DNA of 64,000 nt, from contig JAEZWF010000042.1 of the NCBI GenBank assembly GCA_023420415.1, forward strand, positions 154,982-218,981, in the 5' to 3' direction. This DNA comes from Actinomycetes bacterium (lineage in GTDB: Bacteria > Actinomycetota > Actinomycetes > Actinomycetales > Dermatophilaceae). Below, in pieces: positions 8,073 to 16,457 of the stretch. A program made the translations under genes and the position numbers. Position 1 is the stretch's first letter. Every line of letters begins with the position of its first letter. The notes under the pieces were generated by a model, which made no database searches, was not told where the DNA came from, and saw nothing but the letters and a program-made list of their open reading frames with translations.

Positions 8073-8968
8073 TCACCGCACGTTGTAGCCGCGGGCCTCC
8101 CAGAAGGGGTTGGGGTTCGGGTTGTCGAGCACCGGGTCGTTGACGCTCTTGGCCGCCAGGGTCCGCCGACCCAACCGCATCTCGACGTGGGTGTGCGTCG
8201 CCGAGGTGCCACGGGCGGCCTCGTTCGCGATCTGCTGGCCCTTGCTGATGACGTCACCGGCGTCGACGCTGTCGAGCGGGTTGGAGTGCAGGTAGATGAT
8301 CGTCTTGTCGTAAGTCGCGTTGTAGATGGCGATGGTGGACAGGCTGCCGCTGCCACCCTCGACGACGTTGGTCACGGTGCCGCCGAGCAGGGCCTTCACG
8401 CCCGAGCCGCTCCCCTTGGCGAAGTCGATGCCCTCGTGCCGACCGGGGGTGTTGACGTAGCCGTCGAACCCGGTCGTCAACCGTCCACCGCCCCCGACGT
8501 ACAACGCGTCGGACATGTCGACCTTGGTGGTGGTACCGCCCCCGAAGCGATGAGATGCGTTCTCGTTCTTGAGGGTTGCGTTCAGGTTGGCCTTCGTCCC
8601 GGCCGCAAACGTCTGGCTGTCACCGGCATACCCGCTGTTGTAGAAGACGGTCACCGAGCCGCCGGTGCGGTTCCAGACCGAGGCGGCGTTGTTCTTGACG
8701 CACAGCCCCTGACCGTTGCCGGCACTCTTGAACTCGTAGCAGCTGGGCTGGGTGTCGCCATAGTCCGAGATCGAGGTGGTGAAGTCGGAGACCGACCCCG
8801 CGTTGTCGCTGTTGTAGTAGAGGCAGAACTCGCCGGCGTCACACACGCCGTCGCGACCTGCGGCCTGGGCGCTGGTGGTGGTCGCCACTGCGCGGCGAGG
8901 GCGAGCAGACCCGCGGCGAGCACGGAGGTGAGGCGGTGGGGTGTACGGATGCGGACGGACACGGTCAT
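8073..8968 (-). pseudogene. Secreted I36-inhibitor-like / M23 endopeptidase fusion, frameshifted after the signal peptide
   Basis: Two frames together make one secreted protein. From ATG 8968 (GGAG 4 nt upstream) a signal peptide is read, RLTSVLAAGLLALAA; the rest, VATTTSAQAAGRDGVCDAG onward, lies in another frame. One missing base near 8889-8893 (GCCGCGCAG, where GCCGCGGCAG would restore the frame) explains the break. The mature part has an I36 peptidase-inhibitor-like domain (DGVCDAGEFCLYYN..., paired Cys) followed by an M23/LytM-like domain with HEGIDF and HTHVEM, the zinc HxxxD and HxH motifs, so peptidoglycan endopeptidase activity is likely. It could be a real pseudogene or an assembly indel. 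Confidence 0.75.
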
Positions 8969-9159
8969 GCTCCTTCGGTGGTGGCCCCGGGCGCGTCGTG
9001 CCGACGCGCATGGCCAGGCGGATTCGTGGGTGGGCACCGATCCCGCACTGCTCCTCCGAAGGGTTCGGCGAGAGCGATCCTCGTGGCCCCCTGGGCATTT
9101 GTCGACCGGACGCCCGGCGAGGGCTCGGTACACGCGACCACGCGGCATACCCTTGCGGC

Positions 9160-9342
9160 ATGCGACGACCCGCCCTGCTCATCACCGGTGGACTGCTCAC
9201 GGCCCTCGGCGTGCTCTGGACGCTTCAGGGGTTCGGTGTGGTCGGGGGCAGCGCGATGTCCGGTGAGGTGCTGTGGGCGTTCGTCGGTCCCTTCGTGGCG
9301 CTGCTGGGCATCGTGATCGCGATCCGCGCCCGGCGTCTCTGA
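9160..9342 (+). CDS. Small two-helix membrane protein
   Basis: A 60-residue protein with two hydrophobic helices (ALLITGGLLTALGVLWTLQG and AFVGPFVALLGIVIAIRA) and a positively charged end (RARRL). Such short integral membrane proteins of unknown function are common in Micrococcales. It has no obvious ribosome site; the word GGCATACC ends 8-10 nt before the ATG and could serve as a -10 element for a leaderless transcript. The function is unknown. Confidence 0.7.
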   Translation: MRRPALLITGGLLTALGVLWTLQGFGVVGGSAMSGEVLWAFVGPFVALLGIVIAIRARRL

Positions 9343-9451
9343 CGGCGCCGCCCATCCACTAGGCTGTTCGCCGGTTCGAGGGCGGGTCCTGGGGGCGACG
9401 TCCGGACCACTCGAGACGACGACACCGACGCGACCACAGGGGGCGTGTGCC

Positions 9452-10498
9452 GTGGGCTACAACGCCATCGACCCAGATGGCGTGCTCGCCATGTCCGTGG
9501 GCACGCTCAACGCGGCGACGTCGGTCGGCGAGATCGGTCGCGAGATCAGGACCCAGACCAGCTCGGTCGAGCACCTGGTGCCGGGCCCCCCGGACGCGGG
9601 CGGCCGCACCGAGACCGAGGCGCAGGCCCTGTCGACCCTCGCGGGCTACGCCAAGGACCACGCCCTCAAGTACGTCGACGACGTCAAGCCCCTCAAGGAG
9701 CTCAGCCAGGCCGGCTACTGGCTGCCCGACCTGTCCAACCTGGGTTGGGACCCCACCAAGACCGTGATGGAGAACGTCACCAAGACCGCGCGGTCCGACG
9801 AGTTCGGCGCGTTCGTCCTGGGTACCTCCGGCGGCCTCCTGGAGCGTTACCGCAACTGGAAGATCACGGTGCCCGCCGTCGACACCAAGGCCGGTCGGGC
9901 CGCGGCCGCCCGTCTCAGCGACCTCGTGACCCAGGCCCCCGACGACATCGTGCGAGGCACGCCGGTGATCCGCCGGGCGTCGGGTCTCCTTGTGCCGCAG
10001 GGCAGCACGGGCGACCCCCGGATCCCCAAGATCGCCGCGGCGGCGGACGACGCCGGCATGTACAGACCTGGCCCGGGCATGGTCACCGACGCCAAGCTGG
10101 GCAGGCCCCCGACCTGGGCGCGCACCGGAGGCCGTGCGCTCGGCGTCATCGGAGCGGGCCTCACCGTCTACGACTCGTTCGCCACGCAGTGGGAAGAGGA
10201 CGGCAAGTACCACCCGGAGTGGTCCACCGGCCAGCGCGTCGCGTCCGCGAGCTACAACGCAGCCACCGAGGGTGGCGGCGCCGTGGCAGGCGGCCTCGTC
10301 GGCGCGCAGATCGGTGCCACCGTGGGGTCGTTCATCCCGATTCCGGTGGTGGGTACCGTGGGCGGTGCCATCGTCGGTGGCGCGATCGGTGCCTTCGTCG
10401 GGAGCAAGGCCGGCAAGGCAGTGGGCACCCTGCTGAAGGAGGGCGGCGAGGCCGTCGTGGACGGTGCGAAGAAGGTCTGGAACTCGATCTTCGGCTGA
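9452..10498 (+). CDS. WXG-cluster protein with glycine-zipper membrane-insertion-like region
   Basis: A 348-residue protein I cannot assign to a named family. Residues about 1-130 are helical and polar, without a clear WXG turn. Residues about 265-335 are an alanine/glycine-rich stretch with repeated GxxxG spacing (GGGAVAGGLVGAQIGATVG, then VGGAIVGGAIGAFVGSKAGK), a glycine-zipper pattern seen in pore-forming or membrane-inserting effectors. The start is GTG 9452 after AGGGGG at 9437-9442. Downstream in the same direction are a membrane protein and a LpqN-like protein, and then a convergent WXG100 gene, so it may be a type VII secretion substrate. It could equally be a structural or envelope protein; no catalytic toxin domain is visible. 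Confidence 0.6.
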   Translation: MGYNAIDPDGVLAMSVGTLNAATSVGEIGREIRTQTSSVEHLVPGPPDAGGRTETEAQALSTLAGYAKDHALKYVDDVKPLKELSQAGYWLPDLSNLGWDPTKTVMENVTKTARSDEFGAFVLGTSGGLLERYRNWKITVPAVDTKAGRAAAARLSDLVTQAPDDIVRGTPVIRRASGLLVPQGSTGDPRIPKIAAAADDAGMYRPGPGMVTDAKLGRPPTWARTGGRALGVIGAGLTVYDSFATQWEEDGKYHPEWSTGQRVASASYNAATEGGGAVAGGLVGAQIGATVGSFIPIPVVGTVGGAIVGGAIGAFVGSKAGKAVGTLLKEGGEAVVDGAKKVWNSIFG

Positions 10499-10558
10499 CC
10501 GAGCTGCCGCCCGACCCACCACCGTCACCGCCCGACACCGACCGAAGGAGAACCCGCG

Positions 10559-10909
10559 ATGTGGATGCCGTTGCTCTACGCGGTTCCGCCGCTGCTGTTC
10601 GGGTTGTGGTGCTACTCGGGCAAGGACCCGCAGCGGGTGATGCAGCTGTGGCCGCGGCCGACGATCGGGTTCGGTGCCCTCTGGGCGGGTCTGGCCATCG
10701 CCCTCATCCCCTTCTCCACCGCAGGGCTGCTCTCCGACTCCGGGTGGCGGGCCGTGGGAGCGGTGCTCGGGATCTTGTCCGGCGTGTTCGCCCTCGTCTT
10801 CCTGGTCTCCCTGTTCACGTTGCCCTCCCGGCTGCTGCCCCGGTGGTACCGCGAACGCGTGGCCGGCTCGGCGCGCACTGACCTGAAGGGCGGGTCGACC
10901 CGTGGCTGA
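10559..10909 (+). CDS. Small membrane protein of the WXG-linked cluster
   Basis: A 116-residue protein with about three transmembrane helices (MWMPLLYAVPPLLFGLWCY, GFGALWAGLAIALIPFS, AVGAVLGILSGVFALVFLVSLF) and a basic tail. It has a good ribosome site (GAAGGAGAA just before ATG 10559). It overlaps the next gene by 8 bp, so the two are coupled. If the upstream gene is an effector, this protein is a candidate for its membrane immunity or export partner, but nothing in the sequence proves that. Confidence 0.7.
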   Translation: MWMPLLYAVPPLLFGLWCYSGKDPQRVMQLWPRPTIGFGALWAGLAIALIPFSTAGLLSDSGWRAVGAVLGILSGVFALVFLVSLFTLPSRLLPRWYRERVAGSARTDLKGGSTRG

Positions 10910-12230
10910 CCTGGCTGACCCGCACATGGCCTCCGATCCGGCCACCGGGCTGTCGATCGCCGTCCCGGAGGGCTGGGCACAGCTTCCCCAGGAGCCGGAC
11001 GACGAGGGCTTCGCGCCGCTCGTCCTCGCTCCGGCGCAGTGGCCGGACGACTTCGGCTTCCGTCCCAATGTCACCGTCGTTGCCGGTATGCCGGTGAGTC
11101 CGGTGCCGTCCGTGCGTCTCGCGGGCACGCGGGCCATGGCTGCCGCCCTGGCCACGGAGGACACGCGGGTCATCGCCTACGACGTGTGGCCCCTGCCCGT
11201 CGGCGAGGGGCGGCGGCTGGTCTTCGCCTACTTCACCGGCACCACCTCGGTGGTCGCCACCCAGCTCGTCCTGGTCCACGACGACCGAACCGTGGTGGTG
11301 ACGGCCAGCGTCGACACCGACCGGTACGCCCGCCTGCTGCCCGTCGTGGACGCCTGCCTCGCGAGCGTCACGTTCGACCCGGCGAGCCGGGCGCCAGAGG
11401 AGTCAACCGAGGCCAAGGACCCCACCGAGCCGCGCCCTGACGAGTTCTGGGCTGCTCGCGGCGAACAGCTCGAGGACCTCACCGCCGTGGCTCCCGCGCA
11501 GCCGTTCCCGGACGAGGGACTGGAGACCACGCGCGCCGGTCTCGGCATCCTGCTCGAGGCGGGTCGCGGCCGTGTGCGCACCGACCGGCTCGATGACGCG
11601 GGTCGCGCAGCGGCGGACGAGCTGGTGGCCGGGGAGCTGCTCGACCGTGACGGGAAGCTCACCGAGGCGGGTCGTGGCTTCGTCGACGTCATTGCGAGCC
11701 CGCAGCGCCATGTGCGCGTCGAGGCAGCGGCAGGTCTCGCGCCGTTGACGTTCGACGCCTACTGGCGTGGTGACCGCGCGGTCGTCGTCGCGACCGAGGC
11801 GCCCCGAAGGTGGGCCGGTCGGTCCGCCTCCGGCGAGGACGTGGCGGCGATGGCGCACCGGGTGCGCCTGCACGTGCTGCCCACGTCCTGGCTGCCGGTG
11901 CTGCTCGCCGCCTGGCTCGACGTCGGGCCTGCCTGGCTCGCCGAACCCACACCGACCGTGCTCCCCACGGCCCTCGTCACGGCTCGCGTGGACGACCCCT
12001 CGACACCGCAACCGGCGGACGCGGACGACATCCTGTCGGCGATGTGGGCGCAGCCGTGGTTCATGTGGACCCTGCAGACGTCGAACGAGCAGGCGGTCGC
12101 GGGCATCGACGTGGGCCGCTTCGGTCAGCTCTCGCTGACGCAGGAGGAGGGCGACACCGACGAGGCCCGGCTGACGCCGTGGCCGGCGCAGTCACTCTTC
12201 GCGACCATCACCGCCCTCGTCCTGGGCTGA
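10902..12230 (+). CDS. LpqN-like / EspG-like protein of unknown function
   Basis: A 442-residue soluble protein (GTG start 10902). Residues about 10-155 (DPATGLSIAVPEGWAQLP... then VTASVDTDRYARLLPVVDAC) look like the DUF1795/LpqN type of beta-sandwich domain found in mycobacterial cell-wall proteins. A Glu/Pro-rich linker follows, and residues about 180-430 resemble the general layout of ESX-secretion-associated EspG chaperones (alternating strands and helices, no catalytic motif). There is no lipobox or signal peptide here, so it is probably cytoplasmic. Its neighbours (zipper protein, membrane protein, WXG100) support a link with type VII secretion. Both domain names are tentative. Confidence 0.55.
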   Translation: MADLADPHMASDPATGLSIAVPEGWAQLPQEPDDEGFAPLVLAPAQWPDDFGFRPNVTVVAGMPVSPVPSVRLAGTRAMAAALATEDTRVIAYDVWPLPVGEGRRLVFAYFTGTTSVVATQLVLVHDDRTVVVTASVDTDRYARLLPVVDACLASVTFDPASRAPEESTEAKDPTEPRPDEFWAARGEQLEDLTAVAPAQPFPDEGLETTRAGLGILLEAGRGRVRTDRLDDAGRAAADELVAGELLDRDGKLTEAGRGFVDVIASPQRHVRVEAAAGLAPLTFDAYWRGDRAVVVATEAPRRWAGRSASGEDVAAMAHRVRLHVLPTSWLPVLLAAWLDVGPAWLAEPTPTVLPTALVTARVDDPSTPQPADADDILSAMWAQPWFMWTLQTSNEQAVAGIDVGRFGQLSLTQEEGDTDEARLTPWPAQSLFATITALVLG

Positions 12231-12240
12231 CGCCGCCGGG

Positions 12241-12549
12241 TCAGTCCTTCGAGCGCTGCTCCCGTTCGAGGGTGTCGGCCTCACGCTCGAGCTGGCCGGC
12301 CTTCGTGTCGCAGCGACCGGCATACCCCTCGACGTCGGTCTTGACCTTGCCGAGGTTGCTCTTGACCTTGCCGAGCTCGCCGTAGAAGTGGTCGGCGGCC
12401 GGACCCTCCCAGACCCCACCGGACTTCTGGGGGTAGTGGCTCTGCACGGCCACCACGTCGTCATCGAGGGCGGCGGCCTTGGTGCGGATCGTGCGCGCGA
12501 CCCCACGCAGCAGCTCCGCGTCGGCCCGCAGCTGTTCCGGCGTCGGCAT
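12241..12549 (-). CDS. WXG100-family (EsxA-like) secreted protein
   Basis: A 102-residue helical protein with the WXG turn at about residues 46-49 (GGVWEGPAADHFYGEL) between two amphipathic helices, the EsxA/ESAT-6 hairpin fold exported by type VII secretion. It is convergent with the LpqN/EspG-like gene, separated by 10 bp. I chose ATG 12549 because AGGGGG lies 4-5 nt upstream; a further ATG at 12561 is possible. No EccC ATPase or EccB/D/E gene is in the window, so the secretion machine must be elsewhere. Confidence 0.8.
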   Translation of the reverse strand: MPTPEQLRADAELLRGVARTIRTKAAALDDDVVAVQSHYPQKSGGVWEGPAADHFYGELGKVKSNLGKVKTDVEGYAGRCDTKAGQLEREADTLEREQRSKD

Positions 12550-12666
12550 GGTCCCCCTCATGGTCGTGACGAACGTCCCAGGCAGTCTAGTGAGGAGCGG
12601 ACCAGCCCCGGACCGGGTCCTCTGGACTTGATCCCCAAGGACGGACGCCGCCCGCATCGAGGTGGG

Positions 12667-12716
12667 AACGACTCAGGCCCTGACCGGCGTTTCCGCTGGT
12701 CAGGGCCTGAGTCGTT
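12667..12716 (-). terminator. Hairpin downstream of tRNA-Arg
   Basis: A perfect 19-bp inverted repeat (12667-12685 with 12698-12716) around a 12-nt loop, starting 17 nt past the 3' end of tRNA-Arg. It probably ends the tRNA transcript and, being symmetric, may also block read-through from the other side. Confidence 0.75.
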
Positions 12717-12732
12717 CTGTCTCAACACAGAG

Positions 12733-12805
12733 CGCGCCCGAAGGGATTCGAACCCCTAACCTTCTGATCCGTAGTCAGATGCTCTATCCGTTGAGCTACG
12801 GGCGC
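12733..12805 (-). tRNA. tRNA-Arg (anticodon ACG)
   Basis: A cloverleaf on the minus strand. The 7-bp acceptor stem pairs GCGCCCG with CGGGCGC; the D-arm is TAGCTCAACGGATAGAGCA; the anticodon stem-loop CTGACTACGGATCAG exposes ACG, and the T-arm GGTTCGAATCC is standard. CCA is not encoded. It reads CGN arginine codons. Confidence 0.95.
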
Positions 12806-12978
12806 AGATGTCGCCCCGAGCCGACGTCCTTGTGGGACTGCGCACGGAGCAACGACGGGAAAGACTACCGGCACACCCCCTCCCCCACGAAATCGGTGCG
12901 CCGGGAGGCGACGGCGCACGTGACTCAGCCACGCGGCATACGTCGCAACTCATCACTCGTCCGACCCGATCGGCCGCG

Positions 12979-12999
12979 TTCTTGCACGGCCTGCAAGAA
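12979..12999. promoter_or_regulatory. 8-bp inverted repeat upstream of pckG
   Basis: TTCTTGCA-CGGCC-TGCAAGAA is a perfect 8-bp inverted repeat with a 5-bp spacer in the 413-bp gene-free stretch 12806-13218 between tRNA-Arg and pckG. Its shape fits a dimeric regulator site. The regulator is unknown. Apart from this, the CRP-like site and a GC-rich hairpin at about 13171-13199, I see nothing else in that stretch. Confidence 0.4.
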
Positions 13000-13030
13000 G
13001 CCGACAGGCATGCGTGTTTCGCTCAGCGGT

Positions 13031-13046
13031 TGTGAGTTGATTCACC
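13031..13046. promoter_or_regulatory. CRP/GlxR-like site upstream of pckG
   Basis: TGTGAGTTGATTCACC matches the CRP-family pattern TGTGA-N6-TCACA in 9 of 10 defined positions. CRP/GlxR commonly controls gluconeogenic genes in Actinobacteria, and the next gene is PEP carboxykinase. A second GTGA-N6-TCAC site lies before the first M36 protease (21998-22013). Confidence 0.5.
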
Positions 13047-13218
13047 GAAACGCTCCCCCGTCCGTGGTACCTACCGGCGCGTAGCCCGGCGTACCTTGGG
13101 CAGATCACCCGGCGCCCACCATGTGGACACCCGGCTCGAACCACCGGGCCGTCGCGTGGGCGCCACCTCACTGATCCGCGGGGGCGAGAGCCCGCGGGCG
13201 AAAGGGACGGCCGAGACG

Positions 13219-15054
13219 ATGACGACCGAGGCGACGCAGACCGACGAACGGACCGGGGGGACGACCCACGCCGGACTCCAGGCCTGGGTGGACGAGGTGG
13301 CAGCACTGACCACCCCCGACCGCATCGAGTGGGTGACCGGCTCCGACGCCGAGTGGACCCGCCTGACCGACAAGCTCGTGGAGGCCGGCACGTTCGTGCG
13401 CCTCGACGACGCCAAGAAGCCGAACAGCTTCTACGCCGCCTCCGACCCGTCCGACGTCGCCCGGGTCGAGGACCGCACCTTCATCTGCTCCGTCGACGAG
13501 AAGGACTGCGGGCCCACCAACAACTGGATGGACCCGAACGAGATGAAGGACCTCATGCGCGGCCTCTACAAGGGGTGCATGAAGGGCCGCACGATGTACG
13601 TCATCCCGTTCGTCATGGGCCACCTCAACGCCGAGAACCCGATGTTCGGTGTCGAGATCACCGACTCCGAGTACGTCGTCGCGTCGATGCGCGTCATGGC
13701 CCGCTGCGGCGTCAACGTCCTGCGCCGCATCGAGGAGCTGGGCGAGAAGGCCAACTACGTGCCCGCGCTGCACTCCGTCGGTGCGCCGCTGGCCGAGGGC
13801 CAGGAGGACGTGCCATGGCCGTGCAACCCCGAGAAGTACATCGTGCAGTTCCCCGAGGAGCGGACGATCTGGTCCTACGGCTCGGGCTACGGCGGCAACG
13901 CGTTGCTCGGCAAGAAGTGCTACTCGCTGCGCATCGCCTCGGTGATGGCGCGTGACGAAGGCTGGCTCGCCGAGCACATGCTCATCCTCAAGCTCATCTC
14001 CCCCGAGCAGCAGGTCTACTACATCGCCGCGGCCTTCCCGAGCGCGTGCGGCAAGACCAACCTCGCGATGCTCGCCCCGACCATCCCCGGGTGGAAGGTC
14101 GAGACGCTTGGTGACGACATCGCCTGGATGCGCTTCGGTGAGGACGGCCGGCTGTATGCCGTGAACCCCGAGTTCGGCTTCTTCGGCGTCGCCCCCGGCA
14201 CCAACGAGCACACCAACCCCAACGCGATGAAGACCATCAACAAGGGCAACTCGGTCTTCACCAACGTCGCGCTGACCGACGACGGCGACGTGTGGTGGGA
14301 GGGCCTCGAGAACACCCCCGCCCACGCCACGTCGTGGAAGAAGCAGGACTGGACGCCTGAGTCGGACGAGCTCTCGAGCCACCCGAACAGCCGCTACTGC
14401 ACCCCGATCGAGCAGTGCGACATCCTCGCCGAGGAGTACTACGACCCCAAGGGTGTGCCGATCTCGGCGATCTTCTTCGGCGGCCGCCGCAAGACGACCA
14501 TCCCGCTCGTGACCGAGTCGCGCGACTGGGTGCACGGCACGTTCATGGGTGCCACACTCTCGTCGGAGACCACCGCCGCCGCGACCGGTGCGGTCGGTGT
14601 CGTGCGCCGCGACCCGATGGCGATGCTGCCGTTCATCGGCTACAACGCCGGCGACTACTTCCAGCACTGGATCAACGTGGGCAAGGACGCCGACGCCGCC
14701 AAGCTGCCGAAGATCTTCTACGTCAACTGGTTCCGGCGCGACGACGACGGTGATTTCCTGTGGCCCGGGTTCGGCGAGAACAGCCGAGTCCTCAAGTGGG
14801 CCATCGAGCGCATCGAGGGCAAGGCCGCCGCGGTCGAGACCCCGATCGGTCACGTTCCCACGCCGGAGTCGCTCGACACCGAGGGCCTGGACATGACGCC
14901 GGAGCAGGTCGACGCCGCGCTCGAGGTCGACCTCGAGGAGTGGAAGGCCGAGATCCCGCAGATCGAGGAGTGGTTCGCCAAGTTCGGCGACACGCTGCCG
15001 ACCCAGCTGCGCGTCGAGCTCGACGGCCTCAAGGCTCGCCTCGGCGCCGGGTGA
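13219..15054 (+). CDS. pckG: Phosphoenolpyruvate carboxykinase (GTP)
   Basis: A 611-residue cytosolic enzyme converting oxaloacetate plus GTP to PEP, CO2 and GDP; it is the entry step of gluconeogenesis. The GTP-type P-loop [12 protein letters not shown] holds Lys279, and HPNSRYCTP and [13 protein letters not shown] are strongly conserved family blocks. The length is typical. The ATG at 13219 gives the standard N-terminus ([25 protein letters not shown]). The gene is monocistronic: a CRP-like site lies about 170 bp upstream and a perfect 16-bp bidirectional terminator follows. Confidence 0.97.
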   Translation: MTTEATQTDERTGGTTHAGLQAWVDEVAALTTPDRIEWVTGSDAEWTRLTDKLVEAGTFVRLDDAKKPNSFYAASDPSDVARVEDRTFICSVDEKDCGPTNNWMDPNEMKDLMRGLYKGCMKGRTMYVIPFVMGHLNAENPMFGVEITDSEYVVASMRVMARCGVNVLRRIEELGEKANYVPALHSVGAPLAEGQEDVPWPCNPEKYIVQFPEERTIWSYGSGYGGNALLGKKCYSLRIASVMARDEGWLAEHMLILKLISPEQQVYYIAAAFPSACGKTNLAMLAPTIPGWKVETLGDDIAWMRFGEDGRLYAVNPEFGFFGVAPGTNEHTNPNAMKTINKGNSVFTNVALTDDGDVWWEGLENTPAHATSWKKQDWTPESDELSSHPNSRYCTPIEQCDILAEEYYDPKGVPISAIFFGGRRKTTIPLVTESRDWVHGTFMGATLSSETTAAATGAVGVVRRDPMAMLPFIGYNAGDYFQHWINVGKDADAAKLPKIFYVNWFRRDDDGDFLWPGFGENSRVLKWAIERIEGKAAAVETPIGHVPTPESLDTEGLDMTPEQVDAALEVDLEEWKAEIPQIEEWFAKFGDTLPTQLRVELDGLKARLGAG

Positions 15055-15069
15055 TCGTGCGCTGACACG

Positions 15070-15091
15070 GTATGCCGCGTGCGCGGCATAC
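15070..15091. repeat. Head-to-head GTATGCCG pair forming a hairpin
   Basis: GTATGCCGCG-TG-CGCGGCATAC is a 10-bp inverted repeat made of two inverted copies of the genome-wide octamer, immediately before the pckG terminator. The 2-nt loop means the inner pairs cannot all form in RNA. Confidence 0.8.
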
Positions 15092-15094
15092 GCC

Positions 15095-15131
15095 CGAAAG
15101 GCCCGGAACCGTTGTGGTTCCGGGCCTTTCG
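15095..15131. terminator. Bidirectional terminator between pckG and the uspA-like gene
   Basis: A perfect 16-bp stem (15095-15110 with 15116-15131) and a 5-nt GTTGT loop. The stem ends in CTTTCG on one side and in the same on the other, so it can serve both convergent genes. Confidence 0.85.
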
Positions 15132-15143
15132 CGTTGTGTCAGC

Positions 15144-15569
15144 TCAGGCTTGAGCCCGATCTGCGGAGGCGCGTCGCGCCTTGACGGCGAGGACCGGTGC
15201 CTTCGCGCCGAGGAGGACCTGCTGTGAGGTGCTGCCGAGGAACAGCTTGCCGACCGGGGTGCGGTGCCGGATGCCGATCACGATCAGCGTGGCGTCCTCG
15301 AGCTCGGCGACATTGAGGATCTCCTCGGCCGCGGCCAGCCCCGTGGTCGGCTGCACCACCGCGAACGGGATGCCGCTGGCCTCGAGCTCGGCGCGGATGG
15401 CGTCGAGGTCGGCGGGCGTGGCGAAGTCGGGGCCGGAGTAGTCACCCGCCTTGCCCGTGTTGACGACGACGAGCCGCGACCCGGTGAGGGCGGCCTCGTC
15501 CTTGGCGCGTTCGTAGGCCGCGAGCCCCTCCGGTGTGGGCAGGTAACCGACGACGACGGTGCCGCTCAC
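15144..15569 (-). CDS. Universal stress protein (UspA), single domain
   Basis: A 141-residue Usp-fold protein. It begins SGTVVVGYLPTPEG and ends with the ATP-binding motif G-x2-G-x9-G(S/T) (TPVGKLFLGSTSQQVLLGAKAPVLAVK), so it is the nucleotide-binding type. GTG 15569 overlaps the stop of the ABC ATPase, making it the last gene of the sugar transporter operon. A Usp domain in a carbohydrate uptake operon is unusual but known; it may sense ATP state or stress. Confidence 0.9.
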   Translation of the reverse strand: MSGTVVVGYLPTPEGLAAYERAKDEAALTGSRLVVVNTGKAGDYSGPDFATPADLDAIRAELEASGIPFAVVQPTTGLAAAEEILNVAELEDATLIVIGIRHRTPVGKLFLGSTSQQVLLGAKAPVLAVKARRASADRAQA

Positions 15570-16402
15570 GGTGCGTCGCCGTCGAGGCGGGCCGCGCCGG
15601 TCATGATCGCGACGCCGGCGTTCATGTCGTGCGTCTGCGGCGTGATGACCCCGGCGCGGCCGCCGAGCCGCTGGATGTGGATGCGGTCGGCGACCTCCCA
15701 CACGTGCGGCATGTTGTGGCTGATGAGGATCACCGACAGGCCCTTGTCGCGCAGCTGCTTGATCATCTCCAGGACCATGCCGGACTCCTTGACCCCGAGG
15801 GCCGCGGTCGGCTCGTCGAGGACGACGACCTTGCTGCCGAACGCCGCGGCGCGGGCGACGGCCACCGCCTGGCGCTGGCCACCGGAGAGGGTCTCGACCG
15901 CCTGGTCCATGTTCTGGATCGTCTGGATGCCGAGGTCCTGCACCGCCTCGCCCGCGCGGCGCTGCATGCCCTTCTTGTCCAGCATCCGCAGCACCGACCC
16001 GAGCGGTCCCTTGCGGCGTTCCTCGCGGGCGAGGTAGAGGTTGCTCGCGATGTCGAGCGCCGGGATGACGGCCAGCTGCTGGTAGACGGTCTCGATGCCG
16101 GCCGCCCGGGCGTCCTGGGGTTTGCGGAACTGCACCGGCTGGCCGTTCATGGTGATCTCACCGGAGTCCGGCACGTAGGCGCCGGTGAGGCACTTGATGA
16201 GGGTCGACTTGCCGGCACCGTTGTCGCCGATGACGGCGAGGATCTCGCCCGGGTAGAGGTCGAGGTCGACGCCGTCGAGCCCGACCACCCGACCGAAGGT
16301 GATGACGAGGTTGCGGGCCGACAGCACCGGCTCCTGGGAGTAGATGTGCTCCTTGCCGGCGGGCACCCCGCCGTACGCAACGTCGAGCGTGGAGGTGGTC
16401 AT
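15566..16402 (-). CDS. Sugar ABC transporter ATP-binding protein (single-cassette, FrcA-like)
   Basis: A 278-residue ABC ATPase with Walker A GDNGAGKSTL, signature LSGGQRQAVAVARAAA, Walker B VVVLDEP and the H-loop SHNM. It has one nucleotide-binding domain, unlike the fused two-domain RbsA/XylG type, which puts it with the FrcA (fructose/ribose/mannose) group. It would act as a homodimer with the downstream-encoded permease partner's membrane domain. It follows the permease gene by 55 bp in the same operon, controlled by the divergent LacI regulator. Confidence 0.93.
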   Translation of the reverse strand: MTTSTLDVAYGGVPAGKEHIYSQEPVLSARNLVITFGRVVGLDGVDLDLYPGEILAVIGDNGAGKSTLIKCLTGAYVPDSGEITMNGQPVQFRKPQDARAAGIETVYQQLAVIPALDIASNLYLAREERRKGPLGSVLRMLDKKGMQRRAGEAVQDLGIQTIQNMDQAVETLSGGQRQAVAVARAAAFGSKVVVLDEPTAALGVKESGMVLEMIKQLRDKGLSVILISHNMPHVWEVADRIHIQRLGGRAGVITPQTHDMNAGVAIMTGAARLDGDAP

Positions 16403-16457
16403 CGGGGTCCTCGCGAAGTATCGACGTGAGGGACGAGCGGAGAACTTCGTGGGGTGA

